Shown here: positions 55,330 to 64,000 of the stretch, piece by piece
Numbering within the stretch: the stretch's first letter is position 1
Layout of the letters: the number at the start of each line of letters is the position of its first letter
Assembly (NCBI RefSeq): GCF_014076845.1
Contig: NZ_JACGUT010000047.1
Coordinates: 406,359 to 470,358, forward strand
Direction of reading: 5' to 3'
DNA length: 64,000 nucleotides
From: Colwellia sp. MB3u-41
Lineage (GTDB): Bacteria; Pseudomonadota; Gammaproteobacteria; Enterobacterales; Alteromonadaceae
Notes under the pieces: model-generated
What the model was told of the DNA's origin: nothing
Seen by the model: only the letters and a program-made list of their open reading frames with translations
Databases searched by the model: none
Position numbers and translations under genes: made by a program

Positions 55330-56703
55330 ATGAAATCATCAGACTTATTAGAAAAAAACCTCATTTTTAAAACCTCTGCCGTTGACGATAGAATTTATCT
55401 TCGCGAGCAGAAAGGTAAATATCAGCTGATCAGACGTAGTTTAAGCGGAGTCTTAATTTTACTTTTTGCCCTTGTTCCTTTTATTAAATTTAATGGTGTT
55501 CAAGCTGTATATTTTGATCTTCAGCAACAACAGGTGCATTTATTTTCACTGACTTTATTTCCACAGGATTTAGTGATTATGAGTTTGTTTTTCATTCTCG
55601 CTGCTTTTCTATTATTTTATGTCACACAATTTTATGGGCGCGTATGGTGTGGTTTCACCTGCCCCCAAACGGTTTGGATGCTGTTATTTAATTGGATAGC
55701 AAGAAGAGTTGAGGGTACTCATAACCAAAGTAAATCATTAAATGCGCAGCCAATGAGCTTAGCTAAGATTATAAAAAAAAGTATCAAGCATATTCTTTGG
55801 GGGAGTATTTCATTATTTACTGCCTTAATTTTTGTGTCATATTTCGTGACTGTTGATCAACTTTACTTCCCGTTCTTTACCTTTAACGCATCAGAAATCA
55901 CCGTATATTGGGTGGTTTTCTTTGCCGTTTGTACTTATATCAATGCTGGTTGGATAAAAGAAAAGATGTGTCAGCATATGTGTCCTTACTCGCGCATTCA
56001 ATCGGCGATGTTCGATCAATCAACCAAGATGGTCAGCTACGATAATATACGTGGTGAAAGCCGAGGAGCTAGAAAACGCTCGGAGCCTAAAACTGAGGCT
56101 ATGGGCGATTGTGTTGACTGTAACCTGTGCGTTCAAGTCTGCCCCGTAGGCATCGACATTAGAGATGGATTGCAATACGAATGTATAAACTGCGGCCTGT
56201 GTGTTGATGCTTGTGATATGACCATGGACAAGTTCAATTATCAAAAAGGGCTTATCGCTTTTACTCATGAACAGCCCGCTAAAAACAGTTGGAAACGGCA
56301 TTTAGGCTATGGCAGTTTTGTGTCAGTAACACTACTAACAATACTGGTATGGACAACAACTTGGCAAAGTTTTGATGTAAACATTATAAGAGATAGGCAA
56401 TCGCTTTATCGTGTTAATCAGCAAGGTAATAATGAAAATACTTTTCTTTTCAAAATTAGAAATAAATCTACTCAAATAAAAAATTATGAAATTAAAATAA
56501 GTGATTTACCAAATGGAAAAATAACAGGTTCATCAAAAGTTAAAGTGCAACCAGGTGAGTTAACGGTATATTCGATTACTGTCGCGGTTGATAAACCATT
56601 GCTGAATACCAGAAGTAACGTGAATTTTACGATTATTGATGTCAATAATAACGATAGTATTCGTAAGAAAAGCTCATTTTATAGTGGCAATGAAGGTTGG
56701 TAG
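55330..56703 (+). CDS. ccoG: Cytochrome c oxidase accessory protein CcoG
   Basis: 457 residues. It has about five N-terminal membrane helices with FYGRVWCGFTCPQTVWM and MCQHMCPYSRIQ, then two 4Fe-4S clusters (GDCVDCNLCVQVCPVGIDI; CINCGLCVDAC), a last helix and an FixG C-terminal Ig-like domain. CcoG helps copper insertion into cbb3 oxidase, acting as Cu(II) reductase. It is usually with the ccoNOPQ operon; here it stands alone beside MocR. A terminator-like hairpin follows at 56714. Confidence 0.94.
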   Translation: MKSSDLLEKNLIFKTSAVDDRIYLREQKGKYQLIRRSLSGVLILLFALVPFIKFNGVQAVYFDLQQQQVHLFSLTLFPQDLVIMSLFFILAAFLLFYVTQFYGRVWCGFTCPQTVWMLLFNWIARRVEGTHNQSKSLNAQPMSLAKIIKKSIKHILWGSISLFTALIFVSYFVTVDQLYFPFFTFNASEITVYWVVFFAVCTYINAGWIKEKMCQHMCPYSRIQSAMFDQSTKMVSYDNIRGESRGARKRSEPKTEAMGDCVDCNLCVQVCPVGIDIRDGLQYECINCGLCVDACDMTMDKFNYQKGLIAFTHEQPAKNSWKRHLGYGSFVSVTLLTILVWTTTWQSFDVNIIRDRQSLYRVNQQGNNENTFLFKIRNKSTQIKNYEIKISDLPNGKITGSSKVKVQPGELTVYSITVAVDKPLLNTRSNVNFTIIDVNNNDSIRKKSSFYSGNEGW

Positions 56704-56713
56704 TAAGCTTAAC

Positions 56714-56748
56714 AATGCACTGATTAGTCTGTAATTAGTGCACTTTTA
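56714..56748 (+). terminator. Terminator after ccoG
   Basis: TGCACTGATTA and TAATTAGTGCA arms around a short loop, followed by CTTTTAT. Confidence 0.75.
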
Positions 56749-56981
56749 TCTAATAACCCTTTTTATAGTGGCACTTACTGTTACCATGGACATCTTTAAA
56801 CTCATTGCTGCTTGTCATACTTTTAAACTCGCAACTCTTAAAATAATATGTGAATCGTCCAACAACATATTTTCAAATATTTTTTGATAATGTTTCAATT
56901 GTTACGCTGTTTATTTTCGTTAAATCAACGTTTATTATGTCATTTGATCTCTACACACCTGAACCAAATTAAGGAATACAC

Positions 56982-58019
56982 ATGAAAGCCATTGGTTATA
57001 AAAAATCTTTACCGATTAATGAAGCAGATGCATTAGTTAATATTGAGTTGCCTCAGCCGATAGCATTGGGTCGAGATATTTTAGTAAAAATTAACGCCAT
57101 TGCGGTTAATCCCGTAGATTATAAAATCAGACAAAATAAGATGCCTGAAAATGGTGAGTATAGCGTTCTGGGTTGGGATGGCGTTGGTGAAGTAGTCGCT
57201 CTAGGTGAGAAAGCGACTAAATTTAGATTGGGTGATAAAGTTTATTATGCCGGTGATCTTAACCGTCAAGGAAGCAATGCAGAATACCAGTTAGTTGATG
57301 AACGTATCGTTGGGCATAAACCCAAAAGCTTAACTGATGCAGAGGCTGCGGCATTACCTTTAACGGCAATTACTGCATGGGAACTTTTATTTGAGCATTT
57401 ATCAATTAAAAAGCAGCGTTCAGGCTCAACAGGAAAATCAACAGAAGTTATTTTAGTGGTGGGTGCCGCTGGTGGTGTAGGTTCAATTTTAGTGCAACTA
57501 GCAAAAGCCATTACGGGTGCAACCATTATTGCGACGGCATCACGTGAAAGTTCACAAAAATGGGTGAAAGATTTAGGTGCTGATTTTGTTGTTGATCATA
57601 CAAAAGCGCTACAACCACAAATAAATGAGTTAATTTCCAAAGGAGAAATTAGGCAAGTGACTCATGTTGCTAGTCTAAATAGTACGGATTCATACTTTGA
57701 TGACTATATTGATTTATTAGTTCCTTTTGGAAAAATAGCGATGATTGATGATCCAAAAAGTATTGATGTTATGAAAATGAAATTTAAAAGCTTGTCTCTA
57801 CATATTGAATTTATGTTTGCACGGTCAATGTTCAATGCCAAAGACATTGAAGAGCAAAGCCATTTATTAAACACTATTGCCAACTTAATTGATCAAGGTG
57901 ATATAAAAACAACAATAGGTAAAAATTTAGGTACCATCAATGCTGAGAATTTAAAAGCGGCACATCAAGAGCTTGAATCTGGGCGTTCGATAGGAAAAAT
58001 AGTTTTAGAAGGTTTTTAA
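56982..58019 (+). CDS. MDR-family zinc-type alcohol dehydrogenase/quinone oxidoreductase
   Basis: 345 residues. GroES-like N-terminus (NAIAVNPVDYKIRQN, WDGVGEVVALG) and a Rossmann core GAAGGVGSILVQLAKA, with SRESSQKWVKDLGADFVVDH. The four-Cys structural zinc loop is absent, as in the quinone-oxidoreductase-like ZADH branch. It is probably an NADPH-dependent reductase of an alkenal or quinone. A strong terminator follows. Confidence 0.88.
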   Translation: MKAIGYKKSLPINEADALVNIELPQPIALGRDILVKINAIAVNPVDYKIRQNKMPENGEYSVLGWDGVGEVVALGEKATKFRLGDKVYYAGDLNRQGSNAEYQLVDERIVGHKPKSLTDAEAAALPLTAITAWELLFEHLSIKKQRSGSTGKSTEVILVVGAAGGVGSILVQLAKAITGATIIATASRESSQKWVKDLGADFVVDHTKALQPQINELISKGEIRQVTHVASLNSTDSYFDDYIDLLVPFGKIAMIDDPKSIDVMKMKFKSLSLHIEFMFARSMFNAKDIEEQSHLLNTIANLIDQGDIKTTIGKNLGTINAENLKAAHQELESGRSIGKIVLEGF

Positions 58020-58033
58020 CGTTAAGAAATAAA

Positions 58034-58062
58034 CACGGTATAAATAAATTATACCGTGAGTT
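58034..58062 (+). terminator. Terminator after the MDR gene
   Basis: CACGGTATAA and TTATACCGTG form a perfect ten-base stem with an ATAAA loop, followed by AGTTTTATTAT. Confidence 0.85.
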
Positions 58063-58175
58063 TTATTATCAGCTACTTCGTTGTTATTACGCGTTTAACG
58101 AAGTATTACGTCTGGCAATGAACAAAAAAAATTATTGTGTAGTGCTTAGCGAACTAAACACTTTATATCATTAAA

Positions 58176-59202
58176 TTACTTGCGCTTTAAAAGTCTTTTT
58201 CTATTCATGAGTAAAACAGCAAATATAAACAGGATAAAAGAACTTGGCTCGGGTACAGTCGTTGGTTCTTGTGTATTTGATGCAATAAATGGATAAAGAA
58301 ATTGGCGCGTACCATACTCATCATTCGTTAGCAGATTTGGATTACCTAATGGGTTTCCTACTGAAATCCCCAAGCCATTAGACTCCATAAGCAGATCAAC
58401 ACCTGACACAGGTGTCGCATTCCCTATATTGTATACCGACAATGATGAAGATTTAGGGTCGTACACATCAACCAAACTTGCCCACGAATTATTTAATGTA
58501 TTTACAGGGTCATTAGGATTAAAGTTATCATCAATAAAAGAACTGCTGATATTACTTTCTGCATCACACAGCCCTAATCCATGTCCAATCTCATGCATAA
58601 GTAACCTTGAAAAAACATCTAGGGTATATACCGCATTACTATTGTTATTGAGGTAGATATCAACGCCAGAGATAGATTTTGCTTGATAGTTAGTTGTACC
58701 TGAGGTGAGCGTAGCTAATGTAAAATTTGTACTTATCCATGTTTCTCCTTGATTACGGTTATTACCTGGATCCCAAAAGTAAACATCGTTTACACCAAAC
58801 AAATCAATTTATGCACCCACTATATTTGACCCGCCTGCAAGTATCCCTTGAACGTTTGATGAAAAATATGAGACAAACGATAAATCTGAATCTAGCCCAG
58901 AAACAGGGTCAACGGATGACCAAACATCAAATGCTCCTTGTACCGCATTAGTGAAATCTTGCTCACTAGGAAGTAAATTCCAAGAAAAAAAATCTCGATA
59001 GGCAGACATTGAACCGCCCTGCAACGAGTATATTAAACCACCATCAGAGAACGTTCACCGATGCCCGATATATCAAAATAATCAGCATTCCAACAACTGC
59101 CGACATCGAGTGTATGACTACCCGAAATTACGCCCGCATTTACAAATGGCGCAACACCACGAATAATAATGGCTACAAGTTTTTTGGTCATTCCTTTCAT
59201 TT
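58176..59202 (-). pseudogene. PEP-CTERM metalloprotease (matrixin-like), broken
   Basis: Reading from the ATG at about 59202 gives a signal peptide (MTKKLVAIIIRGVAP), VNAGVISGSHTLDVGSCWNA, then a frameshift near 59050, SMSAYRDFFSWNLLP, a single in-frame TAA at 58809 and the catalytic part LLMHEIGHGLGLCDAE, which is HExxHxxGxxD rather than the matrixin final His. The end has VPEPSSFILFIFAVLLMNRKR, a PEP-CTERM sorting signal. The architecture is that of a secreted, surface-sorted zinc protease; two disruptions make it inactive in this genome unless one is a sequencing error. Confidence 0.82.
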
Positions 59203-59426
59203 TTAATTTCTTAATCCATATGAGGAGAACAATAATTTACAAGGTTATATCTACTATAATATTCATCAATACTACGTTGACGATTAATACATCTAATAGT
59301 GTTTATTTTAACAAACGACCTTCGTATTAATAGGAGGAGAAGCACTCACTATATCGCTCCAAAAGTGTGTTTACTGAGTATTAACATTTAACGATTATTA
59401 TATTTCTCAGGCTTTATTTAGCAATA

Positions 59427-60017
59427 TTATATTGCAGGATATAATGACATAACCAATAAGAATGCCATGCTAATATTAAAAACCCTCAATCGCTTTCGAT
59501 CAGTCAAAAGTACTTGTATTTTTTGCCCTAAAACTACCCAAGAACTTATACACGGTAGGTTTATTAGGCCAAAAACAATGGCCACAAACAACACAGAAAA
59601 AAAGCTCTTTGATGGTGCATAAAGGCTTATAGAAGTAAGCGCCATTGTCCATGCTTTGGGGTTAACCCATTGAAATAAAGCGGCCTGAATAAAGGTAAAA
59701 GGTGTAGCTCTTGAAGCCCCTTGCTCAAAACTACCTTTTGAACGTGCTATTTTAAAAGCCAGATACAGTAAATAAATAATACTGATGACTTTTAATATTT
59801 GATAACTCAATGGAAAGCTGTCAAATAATTTAATAACGCCCAGGCCGACTAAAGTAATCATCAAGGTAAACCCAACACCAACTCCTAGCAGATGAGGGAT
59901 CGTTTTTTTAAAACCAAAATTTGCGCCTGAATTCATCAGCATCAAGTTATTTGGACCTGGCGTTATAGAAGACACGAACGCAAAAATAGTTAAGGCTGAT
60001 AATATTTCAAAATTCAA
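59427..60017 (-). CDS. LysE/RhtB family amino-acid exporter
   Basis: 196 residues with six helices. FVSSITPGPNNLMLMNSG is the LysE-family signature, followed by GVGVGFTLMITLVGLGV and QWVNPKAWTMAL. It exports amino acids such as homoserine, threonine, lysine or leucine; specificity is unknown. It is a single gene. Confidence 0.9.
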   Translation of the reverse strand: MNFEILSALTIFAFVSSITPGPNNLMLMNSGANFGFKKTIPHLLGVGVGFTLMITLVGLGVIKLFDSFPLSYQILKVISIIYLLYLAFKIARSKGSFEQGASRATPFTFIQAALFQWVNPKAWTMALTSISLYAPSKSFFSVLFVAIVFGLINLPCISSWVVLGQKIQVLLTDRKRLRVFNISMAFLLVMSLYPAI

Positions 60018-60332
60018 AGTCAGTTTGCTCTTTATTTTTTACAATATGGAATAAAAGTTCAAGCATAAGTCTCATACACTATTTTATGCAGGATTTTTAG
60101 GTGTGGTATAACAAGTTGATGCGATGAGCACTCACATAGCTATACATTATTATAGAGGTGATAGCAGTTAAAGACGATTTTTAGGTTATTTAATATTTTA
60201 TCTTTCAAAAAAGAAAGGGAAGGTAATAAATCATTAATGTTGAAGTAGATACGTAGAGGATTTTATCTATAACGCATAGGTAAGAGAATGTACAAAGTAC
60301 ATTCGACTTACCTATTTGTTATATATTATCGC
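60018..60332. other. Intergenic region with csp-side hairpin
   Basis: No gene is supported. GGTAAG/AATGTAC and GTACATT/CTTACC arms form an interrupted stem at about 60279-60316, close to the 3' end of the cold shock gene, and may end its transcript. Confidence 0.5.
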
Positions 60333-60539
60333 TTAAACAGCAACAACTTTATTTGCACATGGTCCTTTCTGACCTTGTCCAACTTCAAACTCAACAGCTT
60401 GACCGTCAGCCAATGTAGCGTATTCACCGCCAGATTGGATTTCTGAATGATGTACAAACAAATCTTTACTGCCGTCTTCTGGAGTAATAAATCCGAAACC
60501 TTTATCTGCATTAAACCACTTAACTATACCTTTACTCAT
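60333..60539 (-). CDS. CspA family cold shock protein
   Basis: 68 residues, full length. The RNA-binding motifs are KGFGFI (RNP1) and DLFVHH (RNP2) in the standard five-strand order, starting [14 protein letters not shown] and ending KVVAV. It is an RNA chaperone. The leader side has a CTAACTCG/CGAGTTAG hairpin at 60573-60601. Confidence 0.96.
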   Translation of the reverse strand: MSKGIVKWFNADKGFGFITPEDGSKDLFVHHSEIQSGGEYATLADGQAVEFEVGQGQKGPCANKVVAV

Positions 60540-60572
60540 AACACTCTCTTTTCATTGGTGAAAAATATAAAC

Positions 60573-60601
60573 CTAACTCGCTATCACCATGACGAGTTAG
60601 A
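60573..60601 (-). terminator. Hairpin between hypothetical gene and csp
   Basis: CTAACTCG and CGAGTTAG with a 12-base loop; on the minus strand GTTTATATTTTT follows. It can terminate the 60655 gene, or form part of the csp leader. Confidence 0.65.
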
Positions 60602-60654
60602 ATTTGAATCTTACTGATCCAATCTATATAAATAATTATAGACTGTATTAATAA

Positions 60655-60978
60655 TTAACGATGCATGCCACCTTTCTTTTTCATACTGACTACTTTTCGT
60701 GCTATATCAAGTAATTCAGGTGAAACATCATCAGCCCCGTCTTTTATTAACTTACTTACATCACCCGATGAAAAGAATGAACCACGCTCAGCCTTTACGC
60801 CCAATGATCTAACAAAATCTTTCGTTTTACCTGTACTACCTGTATCAATATACTTAAAAAGTATTTGTTCATTAAAGCTCTGAGGCTCTTGTTTCAAGGT
60901 AGTGATTTTATTGGTAAGTGACTCTATTTCCGACGTTAACATTTCAATTAACTCGGCAATATCTGAATATGGTTTCAT
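60655..60978 (-). CDS. Hypothetical coiled-coil-type protein
   Basis: 107 residues from the ATG at 60978; the frame stays open to a GTG at 61029 without a clear ribosome site, so the ATG with a GAAGAG about 12-14 bases upstream is preferred. The N-terminal half is helical (IAELIEMLTSEIESLTNKI), the C-terminal part has SLGVKAERGSFFSSGDVSKL and ends Lys/Gly/His/Arg-rich. Not recognised. It precedes csp on the same strand with a hairpin between. Confidence 0.62.
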   Translation of the reverse strand: MKPYSDIAELIEMLTSEIESLTNKITTLKQEPQSFNEQILFKYIDTGSTGKTKDFVRSLGVKAERGSFFSSGDVSKLIKDGADDVSPELLDIARKVVSMKKKGGMHR

Positions 60979-61029
60979 TAAATTATTTAACTCTTCTGCT
61001 ATTATCTGACAATGCCACAAGGCAATCAC

Positions 61030-61439
61030 TTTACGGGAGAAGCAAGTCAGTCATAACTAGCATGCTTAAAAAATTATTATACAGTGAATGAACCCGAGTA
61101 AATAGTCTCTATTGTAAAAGGTAAGCGTTAATAGCAAACAATTATGACATTTACGTTTATTGAGTCACCACTAACCACAAATAACACTTAACTAAAGTTT
61201 ACTTATCTTCATACCGTTTAATAATATAACTTACTGGCTGTAAATAGTTTTATTGAAAATTACCCTCACCATATTTAACAAGTTAAAGCGACGCGCTACT
61301 AAAACTTAACGATCAAAGATATTTCTAAAAAGCACAACCTAATCATTTTTTTTGATTAAACTATACAATTTATTGCACTTGATTGTTTATTTCTTAAGCT
61401 TATAATTTCAGTAATTATTATAAAACAACCTCAGTAACA
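61030..61439. promoter_or_regulatory. Divergent upstream region
   Basis: About 410 bases between the minus-strand hypothetical gene and the MlaC-like gene. Nothing beyond presumed promoters was recognised. Confidence 0.4.
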
Positions 61440-62078
61440 ATGAAAAAAACAGACCCAAACAATATAAACATCTATCTTTTGATTTTTTTGCTATTAAGCC
61501 TATTTATTTCCGCTTTAGTGATTGCATCAACAGCCAACCCAGAAGTGAAAACTAAAGCAGTTTTTGAACAAATAGAATCTGCATTATTAACATTAAAAAG
61601 TAAAAATGAGTTTACTAAAAGCAATGTCAAAGGGGTGTTAACTCAATACCTTCTTCCTGAAGTGGATGTTCAATATTTTAGCTATAAAGTGCTTAACCAA
61701 AACCTTCCAAAAATATCAGCAGAGCTTAGAACAGAATTTATTACTGAATTATCGAATCAATTAATCAATACGTATAGCAATTTGTTAAGTAAATATAATG
61801 GTGAGTCAATCGATATAGGCACAAGTTCGATATCAAAAAGTGGCAAAATATCTATGGTCAACATAACGATTACCGGTGAAAAAAAAGTCAACAAAGCCGT
61901 TGTAAAATTACTAATGTCTAAGGAAGGGAATTGGCAATTTTTTGATATTATTATTGAAGGTATTAGCTTGTTAGATGCAAAGCAAAAAGAAATAAATTCA
62001 AGCTTTAACAAACTAGGTATTGAAGGTACCTTAGCACATCTAAAAAACATCAATCAAAGAAGTTTTACTTCTTCATAG
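61440..62078 (+). CDS. MlaC/Ttg2D-like phospholipid-binding protein
   Basis: 212 residues with a signal or anchor helix (about 10-30, ending VIASTANP). The MlaC fold is seen in FSYKVLNQNLPKISAELRTEFITELSNQLINTYSNLLSKY and EGNWQFFDIIIEGISLLDAKQKE (segments). MlaC shuttles phospholipid across the periplasm to MlaFEDB, but no mlaFEDB genes are here. The gene is 27 bp before the broken MscS gene, so the two were probably co-transcribed. Confidence 0.82.
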   Translation: MKKTDPNNINIYLLIFLLLSLFISALVIASTANPEVKTKAVFEQIESALLTLKSKNEFTKSNVKGVLTQYLLPEVDVQYFSYKVLNQNLPKISAELRTEFITELSNQLINTYSNLLSKYNGESIDIGTSSISKSGKISMVNITITGEKKVNKAVVKLLMSKEGNWQFFDIIIEGISLLDAKQKEINSSFNKLGIEGTLAHLKNINQRSFTSS

Positions 62079-62105
62079 ATAAATCAAAACAGTATAATAT
62101 TTCAA

Positions 62106-62901
62106 ATGGAATGGTTAAATCAAACGGATAATTTAAAAGCAATTACATTAGTACTTACCAATAAAAAATTTGTTATCGCTTCATTGTTTATTTTCATTTT
62201 TTATATGATTAAACACCTCATTGTAAAAATCATAAAAGCAAAATCGACACAAGATAAAAGACTACAGATTAATATCGTCAATAATATATTTACCATATTA
62301 ATGATCGTAATGGTTTTTAATATATGGTCTGGCGAAATTCAAAAGTTTGCTTTTTCTATTGCCGCTTTTATCGTTGCAATTGTCTTAGCAACCAGAGAAT
62401 TTATTCAATGTTTTATTGGCTTTGTTTATTTACTCTCTAGTCGACCATTTCGTATTGGTGACTGGGTGCAAGTAGGTAATAACTATGGAGAGGTTCATTC
62501 AACAGATTGGGCAAAGCTGACACTTTTAGAAGTTAATATAGATGATTATCAATATTCAGGTAAAACGTTATGCAATGCATCATTTTACCATTGTGCGTGA
62601 TGACAGTGTTAATCCCTTTAAGTTTATTGATGAACGGTATAAAAATGCCAGCACTTACTGTAATGATTTCAACGAAGTTGCTGTTCGTTATAATCAACTC
62701 ATTGAAAATCGATTAGATATTCCAATCGCGGGACCTGAGCGACACATTCAAGTAGCAACGTCTGAAATTGGCAACACACAAATATTCTTTACAATATTTT
62801 GTCCGACAGAAATAGCACTAGAAATAGAACACAAGCTCACTGCTGACTTTATGAAGTTATGGTTTGAACATAAAACGGTTTCATCGTCAACGTTAACGTA
62901 G
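62106..62901 (+). pseudogene. MscS family channel with internal deletion/frameshift
   Basis: The 5' part (62106-62600) reads membrane helices and the beta-domain start (SSRPFRIGDWVQVGNNYGEV, NIDDYQYSGKTL), then loses frame. The 3' part (to 62901) resumes as KRYAMHHFTIVRDDSVNPF in a frame shifted by +1. Between these, MscS proteins carry a short conserved segment with a PNS motif that is missing here. The stretch GTAAAACGTTATGCAATGCATC near 62555-62577 serves as the end of one part and start of the other, which fits deletion between short repeats. A full-length channel cannot be made. Confidence 0.82.
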
Positions 62902-62986
62902 ACTTTAATATTTTTCATAATAAAGTTCACTCAGCAACCAATTGTTGAGTCACTGAGTAAACTTTAATTTATGCTGTTTCAGGAGC

Positions 62987-63889
62987 TTATGATTTATAAT
63001 TTTTTTGATCGTTATTCAATAAAGTAATAGTACCATCAAGATGTACATCGCGTTGTGGGAAAGCGACAACAATTCTATGCTCTTCAAATAACTCATCTAA
63101 TCGAAAACGAATATTACTTCTCGTTACTCTTAAAGCGGCTTCACCACTCGAGTTAATCCAAAAATTGACGTAGAATATTAATGAGTTATCGCCAAAGTCT
63201 TCAAAAACCACCACCGGCATAGGGTCAGTTAAAACTTCTTTTTGTGCCAGTGTTGCTTCTAAAATCAAGTCAGCGACGGTTCTAGCACGCGTACCATAAG
63301 CAACGCCCACTGATACACTTGTTCTCACTAAACTATCTCGAAGTGTCCAATTAACTACCGTATTTTCAAGTAACTTACTGTTAGGAATAAGTAAATGAAC
63401 ACCGTCTACCCTTCTGATACGTGTTGAACGCGTGTTAATTTCTTCTACAACACCTTTGGCATTTTCTACTTCTAAAAAATCACCTATCTTAATTGGTCGT
63501 TCCCACATTAAGATCCAGCCACTTATAAAGTTGTTAATAATGTTTTGTGCGCCAAAACCAAAACCAATCGCAATAGCTCCTGATAAAAAGGCAAAAGCGG
63601 TGATAGGTACATTAATCAGATCTAATGTGGTAATTAACATTATAACAATCGCTATAACATAAAAAACACGCTGCAATAAATGTATAATATTAGGATCTGT
63701 TTTACTTGTCGTTAAACGCCGCGTTACCGACCTAACGCTCCATTTTGTTAGTGACAAGCCAAGAAAAATAATAAGCGGGATTAATAATAATCCCCCTAAT
63801 GTAACAGGTTGCTCAGCAACAGTAATAACCGTCGTAGATAAAATCGCTTTTATTTGTGAAAAACCCATAAAATCCCTTAAGTTAGCCAA
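62987..63889 (-). CDS. MscS family mechanosensitive channel
   Basis: 300 residues, intact. TM3 and beta-domain signature: GAIAIGFGFGAQNIINNFI, ERPIKIGDFLEVEN, GVVEEINTRSTRIRRVDG and LIPNSKLLENTVVNWT, then the C-terminal cage part. It opens on membrane tension during osmotic downshock. Its start lies three bases after the stop of the upstream zinc-protease-like gene, so they are an operon. It faces the broken MscS gene end to end. Confidence 0.93.
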   Translation of the reverse strand: MANLRDFMGFSQIKAILSTTVITVAEQPVTLGGLLLIPLIIFLGLSLTKWSVRSVTRRLTTSKTDPNIIHLLQRVFYVIAIVIMLITTLDLINVPITAFAFLSGAIAIGFGFGAQNIINNFISGWILMWERPIKIGDFLEVENAKGVVEEINTRSTRIRRVDGVHLLIPNSKLLENTVVNWTLRDSLVRTSVSVGVAYGTRARTVADLILEATLAQKEVLTDPMPVVVFEDFGDNSLIFYVNFWINSSGEAALRVTRSNIRFRLDELFEEHRIVVAFPQRDVHLDGTITLLNNDQKNYKS

Positions 63890-63892
63890 CTT

Positions 63893-64000
63893 TTATTTTG
63901 ACCCTAAAAACACTTTAGAAGGGTCAACAAGAAACCGCTTACCAAGTGCTTCACGCCCTAACAACATTAAATAACTCATATCAGAGCGATCCGTTAACGT
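63893..64000 (-). CDS. ATP-dependent zinc protease-like (retropepsin-like) protein, C-terminal part
   Basis: Partial: the last 35 codons are in the window, the start lies beyond 64000. The readable part is DRSDMSYLMLLGREALGKR and FLVDPSKVFLGS, the end of the COG4067 family, which has a retropepsin-like fold and is often paired with RimK. Its stop is three bases before the MscS start. Function in this organism is not shown by the sequence. Confidence 0.8.
   Translation of the reverse strand, partial: TLTDRSDMSYLMLLGREALGKRFLVDPSKVFLGSK

Noticed and set aside
62987..63889. Assigning this intact channel as the main E. coli-type mscS orthologue
   Set aside because: Several MscS-like families share these motifs; orthology cannot be settled by reading alone.

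Overview
The window reads as chromosome of a marine, probably cold-adapted gammaproteobacterium of the Alteromonadales, most like Colwellia or a close relative. The reasons are the AT-rich composition and the gene set: CspA-type cold shock protein, FapA/DUF342, GlyGly-CTERM and PEP-CTERM sorting tails, cadherin/Ig-repeat surface protein, many secreted hydrolases. This is inference from protein families; no rRNA or other marker gene is present. No tRNA, rRNA, CRISPR array or prophage was recognised.

Left end (1-13.4 kb): relics of an AAA/OLD-like ATPase and of a methyl-accepting chemotaxis protein, then the dominant feature, a 3032-residue secreted repeat protein on the minus strand that overlaps by four bases (ATGA) with a small outer-membrane beta-barrel gene. 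Its promoter side carries a MITE; a decayed IS630-type element with matching ends follows, and this abuts a truncated IS200-type transposase.

13.4-28.2 kb is mostly intact housekeeping and signalling: a degenerate EAL-HDOD protein divergent from a FapA homologue, an HflX-type GTPase without hfq, an orphan solute-binding protein, DoxX divergent from an ECF sigma/anti-sigma/DinB/NRDE cluster, a two-domain ornithine-lipid-type acyltransferase (OlsF-like), an FAH-fold hydrolase, a thioredoxin-fold peroxiredoxin and a secreted amidase.

28.2-37.3 kb mixes live genes and decay: a lipoprotein that joins an alpha/beta-hydrolase to an SGNH-like domain, flanked on both sides by separate remnants of nth (endonuclease III); an OmpA-type lipoprotein pair; CstA; a UbiA prenyltransferase; and relics of a GH97 glycosidase and a DUF885 peptidase.

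37.3-58 kb is metabolic: an M20 dipeptidase/SDR/amidohydrolase/Lrp cluster, the glutathione-dependent formaldehyde detoxification pair (class III alcohol dehydrogenase and S-formylglutathione hydrolase) with a terminator-like hairpin between them, SMR and LysR genes, S1/P1 nuclease, class II aldolase plus enolase-superfamily enzyme, a ThrE-TetR-PilZ run, an M24 peptidase, a MocR regulator divergent from ccoG, and an MDR oxidoreductase.

58-64 kb holds a broken PEP-CTERM metalloprotease, a LysE-type exporter, a cold shock protein, an MlaC-like protein followed by an MscS channel broken by a small internal deletion, and an intact MscS channel behind an ATP-dependent-zinc-protease-like gene that runs off the window. 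Three short genes or re-started genes are added from direct reading: a PA3496-like gene (37723-37896), a two-helix membrane protein (49374-49547) and a 55-residue ORF (25366-25533).
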